DNA of 64,000 nucleotides from Nereocystis luetkeana (taxonomy: Eukaryota; Sar; Phaeophyceae; Laminariales; Laminariaceae). The stretch lies in the NCBI GenBank assembly GCA_031213475.1, contig JARUPZ010000035.1, positions 1,050,336-1,114,335 of the forward strand, written 5' to 3'. Below are positions 54,759 through 64,000 of this stretch, one piece after another. The position numbers and the translations under genes are program-made. The notes beneath the pieces were generated by a model. That model saw only the letters and a program-made list of their open reading frames with translations. It had not been told where the DNA came from and searched no databases. Numbering within the stretch: position 1 is the first letter of the stretch; every line of letters starts with the position of its first letter.

Positions 54759-57700
54759 CTGGGTGTGGTTTTGGCATGTAAAGAGGCTATGAGGTCCTCC
54801 TGTGGCTGGGTATGGACCGCGCGTGAGTGAAAAAACAAAACGCACGAATGCTGCCTGTGTGTTGCTTGAGTGAGTCTTGCCCCTGGTATAGTATACACCA
54901 CGGACTGATATATCAGCCACCTGTAATGTATCGTATCGTCCGTACGTAAAATTGTCTGTTGGTTGTCATTTCGCTGTATAGCAGTAAGGCTTGATCTGTT
55001 AGCATACTGTGCGTGCAGGTGCCATTAGCGCCCACTTCGGGGTAATTTCGGGGTAATTTTGGTCGAAAAATGTTGCATTTTTCGCCCGAAAAAAACGAAA
55101 ACGCGGTTATGTGGACGTAGCTCGCGACGGCGGTCACCACCATTATTGTTTCACGTTACAATTACTTTTGTTCAAAACATACACACTGGAAAGTGGACGC
55201 ACAAATAGCCCTGCATGGACCGTATTTCACCCTGTCGTGTCACGTCACGGAACAATGCTGTACACCTAAATAACCTACATGCAGTACACGAAATATATCC
55301 CGCATGTTCAAAATCAAACAAACAAAAATCTATGGAAATCGAGAAGCAGTGATAGTCTTGAACCCACTACGCAGTAAAAAACGAAAGCAAAAGCATCGGG
55401 GGGGGACAAGGGGAAACGCCGGTGACCACCACGGCTACTGCTATATTCAGGAGGTCGCTGAGAGTAATACCTCCCACGAGTCTATTAATAGGTGAAATGT
55501 GAAGGTGATGACTAAACCACATGAAAATGTATACCCAGAACCAATGGAGCAACTTAATATATGTTGTCTACTCTGACGCAGGGCGATATCGGACCACATC
55601 GCCCATCACCGACGCCCTTTCCCATGCTGTCTACGCGGGTAGTTGTTTCCGGCTCTGCAGAACAGCACTCGCCGCGAAACCCGGGCAACACACCATGAAA
55701 ACATTGCTATCACAAGCATTACAAGTAAAACGGGTTGTGCAGAAACGCATCGTGTGCGCACACGCGGCTGCGCGAACGTCGCTCTCAGCTCATCAACAAA
55801 CAACGCAGGGCCAAGGCCTGATACTCTACACTAAGAGCACTACTACTACTACTACTACTTTCGCTCACTAGTAGTGACGGTTCTACCTTTGACTTGGAGC
55901 CAATACACCCTTATCGGAAGGTTATCGAATGCCAAAGTGCTTTTGTTGCGTCTACGTACACACATGATGTCTAGATGCCCACACACGCCTGCTTGCCTGC
56001 CTGCCTGTGTCGTCCGACACGCCTCACACTCACACTCCCGCCACGGACGATACTGTACAAATATCGCTGATATACCAGACGTCAGCCGTGGGGGCGGCTC
56101 GCTCAACCAAGAACCATCGATGTGCTAAAACTTTCCTTCTTTCCGCTTACACACCGCGAAAACAACGGGAAACGTCACGACAAAACACAGAAGCACAACA
56201 AGCAATGCGCTTCGTATATACTGGTGGTACGACCGCTGCTACGCCAGCGGGGCCGGTATTTTAACCACCCACCCACCGACCCATACATCCACCCACCCAC
56301 CCATCAACCCACCAACCCACCCGCCTACCCGCCCACACTTCCACACCTGTATCGTGTGGGACCATTTTATACTCGCTTGTGCATCAAATCACAACGTTGC
56401 TGCCTCCGTGGCAACGAAAAATCAAGCGTGTTCATGCATCGTACCGGATAATGTGTGCGATAGATGAAGTAATGCACCACATTTCGTCCCCAACTCCACC
56501 GCCCCCCAACCCCTCTCCCCGGTCCACCCTTTCACCCCACACGGATATTTTTCCTCACCCCCTCCCCATCGCGCGGAGGGTTCTGGGTATCACTCTCAAC
56601 CCCGGCGACTTTCCTCTTGCCGCCGACTCTTCAACTGCTACCGTCATCCCCACCGTCGTTGGTGGGACCGTTGTCACCACTACCCGTGTCAATGCCCGCG
56701 CCGGAAATGTTCTCCGCCGCCTCGCGGCCAGAAGAAAGAAGAAGTGTAAAGGCGGGAAAGAGACCGAGAGGTTGAGGGTGGCTGGGTGAGCCGCCACGGT
56801 GGCCCCCGCTTCCCCCAACCCGGCCGCTGCAATTACTGGGCTGGAAGTCATCGTTGGTGCCGGCATCGCTTCTGTTGTCGCTACCACCCCCGTTTCCGCC
56901 GCCGCCACCGCCGCAGCTGCGTCCGACGAGACCGGCACGTTAGGCCCCACCCCGTTCAACACGGAGTTGTTGCCGACGGGTCCGAAGGCGTCCTCGATGT
57001 TTTCGGAGGCAGCCCAATACCCTTGTCGCTCGCTGCTGCTGCGACAATGGCAGCCTCCGGCCCCTGGGATCCAATCAGTGGCGCTGGCGATAACAGTCCA
57101 GGCACGGAAGAAGCTTTGGAGGCCCCAACACCGTGAGGCTCGTGGCACGAAGAAGAGATGCCGGCCATCGCGCTTTCCCCATCCCCGCCGCCGACCTCTG
57201 CCGTCGTTGCCGGCGCTTCTCCCGATGAAAACACCAGTCCAAAGCCGCCGGACCCGATATCTCCGACGCCTTGCATACCCCTTGGTGGAGTCAAGCTTGC
57301 AGGCACCCCCTCACCACCCCCCCCGGCGTCTGCCGCTGTTATCGGCGCTGCTATCGGCGTCACAAGACGTCCAGAGCCACCGGACCCGATAGCTTCACCG
57401 CCCTGGTTGCTACGGGAAGGGGTCAGGCTTGCAGCCACGCCCATCCCGGTTCCTCTTGCCTTTGCTGCCGACACCGCCGCCGCCGCTGCCCCTGCCACGC
57501 CAACCGCCGCCCCCGACTCAAAGCCTGCCGTTCGCTTCGGGCCGACATTGTCAGGCGTACCGAACGTTTGCGGGGCTACCGTAGCACCAGAAAGGCCGCT
57601 CGAGATGGGCGGCGCCATGGCGCCGGTCGTTTCCGCCACTCGACCCGCCGCTGCCTTTTCTGTAGTGGGCAGCATCGGCGACGCCGTCGTGCAGAGTCTG

Positions 57701-57949
57701 TCCATGTCATGCCCTCCGACAATGTTGCTCGACCTGGGAGCACAACTCGGAGCGGCATCCATGGCCCCAAGGCGCCCGTGTGCTAGGTGCTTGCCCCAGG
57801 GGCTGGGGCTCATGACGTCAGTCGGGGACGGCATCGTCGTGAGTGAGAGGGCCGGCGTGCTGGCCACGCGTGTTGCATGCCTCAACCCGGAAGGCGGGGA
57901 AGAGGTGGTCGCCACGGGCTCCGCCGGGGAGGTCATGGGGGGTGGTGGT

Positions 57950-58488
57950 CCCCGCGCGCCCCCTTCGTTCGTACCGCATAATCCTAAATTATTGCCCCCA
58001 CAGACAGCACAGGGGGCTGTAAGGACTGAGCTGGAAAACATGTCCAGCTCCCGCGATGTTCCGAAGCTGTTCCGAGGCTGCTTCACGGAGCTCATGACCG
58101 CCGCGCGTACCCGACGTGAGGCCGAAGGATTGGGGGTGGACGTGGCCAGGAAATGTACGGTCCAGGGAGTTCTCGCGCGGGGTCTCCGCAGCGAGCCCGC
58201 GAGGGCTGCGGCCTTCGCCGCGGCAGCCTTGCTCGTGAACACAATTCCCGACGGCGCGATGTCGTTCAGCGGTCAAACCAACATGGCAACCTCGCACAAC
58301 AACCCAGCTTCCCACGCTGGTACTCCCTCATCCCACAATTTACCCGCCGCTACTATGGCGGTCGGTGTCGCCGAGCGAAACGCACCGATGCTGCGTATGC
58401 CGCCACCGCCGCCGGCATCACCACCACCGTCACCACCCCCGCCGCCGCCGCCACCGCCGCCGCTGCCACCCCCCAGGTCATGGGGGGT

Positions 58489-58519
<31 letters not shown>

Positions 58520-59005
58520 GCGGGGGTGGTAACGGTGGTGGTGATGCCGGCGGCGGTGGCGGCATACGCAGCATCGATGCGATTCGCTCGGCGACACCGA
58601 CCGCCATAGTAGCGGCGGGTAAAGTGTGGGATGAGGGAGTACCGGCGTGGGAAGCTGGGTTGTTCTGCGAGGTTGCCATGTTGGTTTGACCACTGAACGA
58701 CATCGCGCCGTCGGGAATTGTGTTCACGAGCAAGGCTGCCGCGGCGAAGGCCGCAGCCCTCGCGGGCTCGCTGGGGAGACCCCACGCGAGAACTCCCTGG
58801 ACCATACATTTCCTGGCCACGTCCACCCCCAATCCTTCGGCCTTACGTCGGGTGCGCGCGGCGGTCATGAGCTCCGTGAAGAAGCCTCCAAACAGCTTCG
58901 GAACATCGCGAGTGCTGGACATGTTTTCCAGCTCAGTCCTTACAGCCCCCTGTGCTGTCTGTGGGGGCAATAATTTATGATTATGCGGTACGAACGAAGG
59001 GGGCG
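57950..59005. repeat. Large palindrome, unit 3 (~525-bp arms)
   Basis: Centre near 58478 between CCACCCCCCA and TGGGGGGTGG. It keeps the GC-rich centre as in unit 1, with internal repeat-length differences. Confidence 0.85.
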
Positions 59006-59010
59006 CGCGG

Positions 59011-60091
59011 GGGCGGGGGGGGGTACCCATTTGTTGCTTGCCTTAGTCATTTGACCATTGACCACGCATCCCTTTCGAGACAGAGCACCGTTCCTACTCC
59101 TAATAGAGACACCTCCAACAACTGGGCGCTCATTCCGTTGTTTCCATATATTACATAGAAACGTTTGGCTAATCTTACCCTCTTTCTGTTAGGCCGCCTG
59201 TGGCCACCATCTATCTCCTAGGATAGCGATCGGTTTCTCGCTGCTATCTAGAGTGTCAAACTCCTCCTTGTCACATTCGTCTATTTCCCTCGTCCCCTCT
59301 TCCAACACATCCCCTTCCTCCTTGTATATTTCACATTCTCCTACTGCCAGGTAGGCAAGATGGATGCGATCTTAACAGACTCGCACCTTGACACCAGGAT
59401 TGAGAGATGTATCCTAATGAATGGGACAGTACCAAAGCTAGAATATGCAGGAGAAGTATTGGAAGGGAACGTGGAACTCGTACAAGAGTTGGAAACAGTA
59501 CACATGACAGCAGCAAAAACATTACCAAGATGCTCAAGTACGACTAGTAATACAGTATTAAGAGCAGAACGGGGAATGCACCCACTCAAGACAAACAGAG
59601 GTATGAGAAAGTTGAAATGGCAATATAACGTAAGGAACATGCCAAAAAAGAGGTTGCCAGCCATAGTTGATAGAGCTGTATGCGAGAAAGTAACAAAAGA
59701 GTGAGCTGGAATAAGGTGGGATGGCGTAGTTGAGAACATATGGAAGGATATGGGGGGAAATCAAGAAGAGGTGATGTCCGCAGAGAAGTTTGGGGAGTAC
59801 AAGGCACAAGTAGAAGAAAGGATAGAAAGAAGGGAAAGGCTAGCGCTACGAAACAAGGTGGACTCGGAAAAAACACCTAGAGATATACGGTGGATTGAGG
59901 GAAGAAATGGAATGAAAAAGTATTCGCACGGCCCAATGGACTTAACCAAAACGCTGAAACTGCACTTTCATGTAGGTAACCTGCCAGAAAGAAGAAAGAG
60001 GTATACCAGTAGCCGAGAAGGGGAAATAGATGCACAAATGTGCCCGTGTGGCAAAGCAATAGAGAGCAGAAGTCACATACATACCTGGTAC
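59011..60091 (-). mobile_element. LINE family A copy with 5' inversion, unit 3
   Basis: Same structure: tail 59343 to 59011 on minus, body 59359-60079 on plus. It also lacks the TACCAGGTA insertion. Confidence 0.8.
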
Positions 60092-62841
60092 AGTAGTAGT
60101 ATCGTAGAGTATCGTATCATATCGTATCGTATCTTATCTTATCGTATGACACTATCTTGTACCACCGCACCACCGCTCTCGGCATCGCGTATAAACTTTA
60201 AATTTTGCCGCTGGCCTGGCTGTGGGCGTGTGGATGGATACGGACGACCTCGCCAGGACGTGGGCCGTGGGCAACGATTACGCCTTCATCATGGTGGCGG
60301 ACAAGCAAAAGCGCGACAGGGTACACGTCTTGCGCAAATATGCTCGTATACGTACGTACGTACGTACTCGCATATGGGAGATGGCGGTTTGATCCCATGA
60401 CTGAGCACCCCTCCACATTAAAACCAGCATAGTAAAACCGAAAGAAGTCTTGACGCGCCCGAAAATAGTTATTTATCACAGCTCTGCTGCTGCTGCTCTT
60501 TCTAGGACTGTACGGCGAGGGGAGGGGGGGGTCCGCGAGGGTGGGGGGGGTCGAGGGGGAGTCCGGCGGGGGAGGGGGGGGGGGGGGGGGGGGGGTCGTG
60601 GAGTGATGTGTTGTGTATAGGCAACAACGCTATACTATACCAGGTACCTGGTATGGCAATGGAGTGAAGTTGGGTCTGCGTCCCCTGCAATATTGCTGCT
60701 GTGCCGTTTTTTGCTTTCGTTTGTTTGTTTTCCCGGCGGGTGGGGGAGGGGGGTGGGGGGAGGCGTATGTTGACAGACGTTTGAAGAGAGGTTTTTCGGC
60801 ATGTCCTCCTGGAAAATGTGCAGGAGAAAAACAAGAGAGGGAGGGGGGGGGGGGGGTACGGAGGTTTTTGGTCCTGATGTTGTTGATGCTGGTAGGGGTG
60901 GTGGTGGTGCTTGCTGATGCTGATGCCCAGACTAACTGACGACAATGCTGCTGCTATTGCTCAAAGAGACTGGTGTTATTACTGCTGCTTCTGCTTCTGC
61001 GGATGCTACTGATGCTATCATGCTCTTAATGCTGACGATTATGCTTATGATAGTGATAGTAGTGAAGATGCTGCTAATGGAATCGAATGTGGAAGGACGA
61101 GAAAGAAGGGGAGGAGGAGAAGGGGGAAGAGAAAGAGGAGGAGGAGGAGGAGGCGGGCGGGCGGGGGCGCGGACGAGGAGAAGGAGGAGAAAAAGGATTG
61201 AGAGGCAATAAAAAAGGCGTTATGCATCGACAACCGCCGGCGGCTTGAGCCGCGCACGGTTCCGGACGGAGTTGTGTGGGGATAATTTCGACCTCGCTTT
61301 TACGTTTTGGGAGTGAAATAACTCCTCGCTCGCGGCACTCGCGATGGCGACGGCGGTGGTGATATGTGCGTTCATTTTGTTTTGTGGTCGTTGGGTGAAA
61401 CCATTGCTTGTTTGAGTCAAACCTTGTTGGGTTAGATCGGGATCGTTTGAGGGAAGCCCTTGCGTGACTGAGATTGAGTCAACACTTGCTGCCGTTGTTC
61501 GTTTTTTTTTGGGGGGGGGGATCGTGTGATGGTATGCCCGTATCCCCTATTTGGGCGTTATCGAGTCTCTAATAGAGGGGCCACTCGCCCCTTCTGTCAA
61601 AAACGTCACCAGGGCGAGGCAAACGCTACAATGATTCCCTCCACTAAGTGAGAGCTGAAGCATCATCAGATAATCAGCGAGTTAAGCCGTTTAGGACAGC
61701 ACTCCCGTTATGGGGAGAAAACACTTGGGATCAGACTCAGATTTACGTTCCTGTACAGTGCACCAGTAGAAGGGTTAACCAGCTACATAGCAGTAGTTGG
61801 GCCACTTCCATATTGCCTCATCTTATTATGGTGCTACATATGTATGTTGCCTCATCTTATTGTGGTGCTACATATGTACTTGAGAGCATCATACTAGGTA
61901 CCACAGCCAGAGAGCTGTGTTACCGTTGATCGTTGGGATTCGAAGAGCGCACGGAACATACAGCCGCTTTAGCGCAGCACACGGGGCAATTGTTTCAGCG
62001 CGGCATGGCGACGGGTGATGTCTCAGCACATTAACACTAACTTGCGGTTCGCATTGCTTGGTATACGATGGATTTCGTGAGTGTTGTGCTTGTATAACAT
62101 ACGCACCGTCTGGGCGAGAGCATACATACCCGATACATGTTTAAAACAGAGCCGAAACGGGGATTACAGTACCGGCCAGAGTGGTAGGCTCTATTTCTGT
62201 TCTGGAGCCCTTCGTCCCTACCTCGAGCTACGTATGTCTAACCAAGCGGTTGATGTACACACTGCAAAGGACACTGCCAGATTCCCCTGCACGGTCTAGA
62301 ACTACTACCTCCGATAAATAAGTATGCTACTCTCGGACTCTGGTACGAAGTTTAACGAGTACCAGGCAGATTATATTCTCGGTCAGAGGTGTGACATAAA
62401 CATCATACCCGTAAGGAATATTCAATGGCACGGCCCGTTTCAGGGACCGGCCTACGGTCTGGCCCTCGAAGACCGCTTGTATCAATATTCGCGTCATAGT
62501 GCTCTACACACGACACGACCGCCGCCCCCTCCCCTATTGAGGTAAACAGACCATTTCCGAAAATATTTTATTATTATTATGCTTGCCATCCGATAATGTG
62601 TAGTGTTGTTCTAATAAACGACTAACACGAAGTGAAGAACTCTCCAGAACAAAAGCGCGGCGGTATCCTACGACAAATCAGTTGGCAATTTTTCGGTGAC
62701 AATAATCCCCACTCCCACCCTCTAATTGAGATAATGCTAGCAATGCATTACCTAGGGGGACACCACCACACCAGCATAGTTTTGGGCCCGCCCTCTGCTG
62801 CGTCGATTGTATGAGCTTACGAGCTGCAATATATGTCATAA

Positions 62842-63127
62842 GGATTACCCTGGGCTGGGTAATCGGTCAATCTTTTACCCCTATAGTTCAGTAGGTAACA
62901 CCCTCATATTTGACGTCGTCGAGGACACGGGTTCGAATCTCACTCCGACCGTTTCTTTTATAGAAACGCTTGAGCGTGCGGTCCCAATCAACATGTCTCC
63001 CTGGTTTCCCAGGCATTTGAAGCGAAACGGGTAGGTCAGCGTACGCCCGTACGCGGTGCCGAGTCCCCAAAGATCCCGCCGTTCAGAGGGGGGAAGAGCG
63101 TTACATGGATTACCCTGGGCTGGGTAA
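62842..63127 (+). mobile_element. tRNA-like SINE, unit 3
   Basis: Paralogue of 30021-30306. It shares ACACCCTCATATTTGAC with unit 2 against ACACCTTCACATTTGAC in unit 1. Confidence 0.5.
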
Positions 63128-64000
63128 ACGATTCCGTCTTTTTACCCGTCACATTTGACTGCTGCTGCTGTGATAGTACGTTCCTCCTTATCGTTCTACA
63201 GCAGAAAACAAATAATTGGCTACAGTACAAGAAGCCAAAATTCAAGCGCCTGGAACCACATTTCCAACCTTCAGCGACAACGTCCGCCCCCGAAGGAGGA
63301 CACGAACAGTGCTGTCGCTTTGGCACACTCACGGGAGTGCACCAAGGACCTCATAATATCCGGTCTGCCAATTTTTGGCTCGATGAAAACGATCGGAGCT
63401 AGAGCAGAAAAACGAAATGTCCTCAGTAAAAAAACGGCGGCAGACGGCGTACTTCCTTTGGCTTTGTTGTCGGGACTTTTTGTTGTGTTTTGTGGGCAGT
63501 GCAATACAGGTGCGAGAACCAAGGGTAATAACAGGCAAACCGAAGCACCAAGCACCCTCCAGGTACGAGTAGCATAGCCAGGTTCTCCCTACTAGTCGGT
63601 CTGGCACCTTGCTACCCTGTCTGCCGTTTTTCTCTGTCCTGCGTTCGTCACCCATGCCCCACCCCCGGCGAGGATGCGTCAGACAAGATGAAAGAAGTGA
63701 GGCAGGCTCGCCATCCCCCCACGCCACAAGACTCCTTTCATAAGGACAAGAAGAAGGATAGACAGAGTAATGATGAGACAATCACGGCGGATCAAGCGCA
63801 AAAAGACAAAGAAGACAAAGGAAGACCACGTTCGAACCAGCTGCACTAGTTGGCGGCACGAGTAGGATATAGACATGTTCTACGTACTAGTCGGTCTGGT
63901 ACCTTGCTACCCTGTCTGCCGTCTCCTTCATACTTTCGTCCACCGCGGTTTCCCTTCTACTACTCCTCCTGTCGCCCCCCCTCCCTCTATTCCCTTGGTC

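Larger units (their letters stand above)
53416..64000 (+). repeat. Tandem segmental repeat, unit 3 (incomplete, cut by the window)
   Basis: Starts at the same junction as unit 2 and follows the same order up to the point equivalent to about 31.2 kb of unit 1. Confidence 0.92.

Overview
The window is nuclear DNA of a photosynthetic stramenopile, most likely a brown alga. The evidence is a fucoxanthin-chlorophyll a/c type antenna fragment (minus strand, 36724-37089), genes with several small exons separated by kilobase introns, abundant interspersed repeats, and very long C/G homopolymers. There are no operons and no bacterial-style gene packing. The organism call is inference from gene content, not from a search.

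Left part (1-20.4 kb): two genuine genes stand head to head, 507 bp apart. On the minus strand, four exons (5013-5474, 3411-3487, 1410-1779, 19-200) give the N-terminal two thirds of malonyl-CoA decarboxylase, and the gene runs off the left edge. On the plus strand, three exons (5982-6149, 10810-10929, 12907-13060) and a probable fourth (17234-17454) give CENP-S/MHF1, the histone-fold kinetochore and Fanconi-pathway protein. The reading phases agree across every proposed intron; one is GC-AG. The introns are full of repeats: a decayed non-LTR retrotransposon carrying a MITE, LINE 3' ends, SINE-like copies with poly-C tails, two hairpin MITE families (one nested in the other), and a foldback-like element whose inverted arms are 15-bp minisatellites. 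From 17.5 to 20.4 kb I see no gene.

Right part (20389-64000): a head-to-tail tandem array of a ~16.3-16.7 kb unit, with copies at 20389-37087, 37088-53415 and 53416 to the edge. Each unit boundary cuts into a 5'-truncated antenna gene. Each unit also carries a large inverted repeat (arms 410-530 bp), a LINE with a twin-priming type inversion, pieces of a second LINE family, a tRNA-like SINE, poly-G tracts and a decaying unknown exon. I found no demonstrably intact conventional gene in the array.

Most interesting signals: (1) the 9-mer TACC(A/T)GGTA occurs about 11 times in 37 kb, and at two sites paralogous copies show it as an insertion of CCAGG with duplication of a TA, which looks like excision scars of an unseen TA-targeting transposon; (2) a LINE and a SINE that appear to share a poly-C 3' end; (3) the minisatellite-armed foldback element; (4) the large palindrome repeated in the array, with its centre deleted in one copy.
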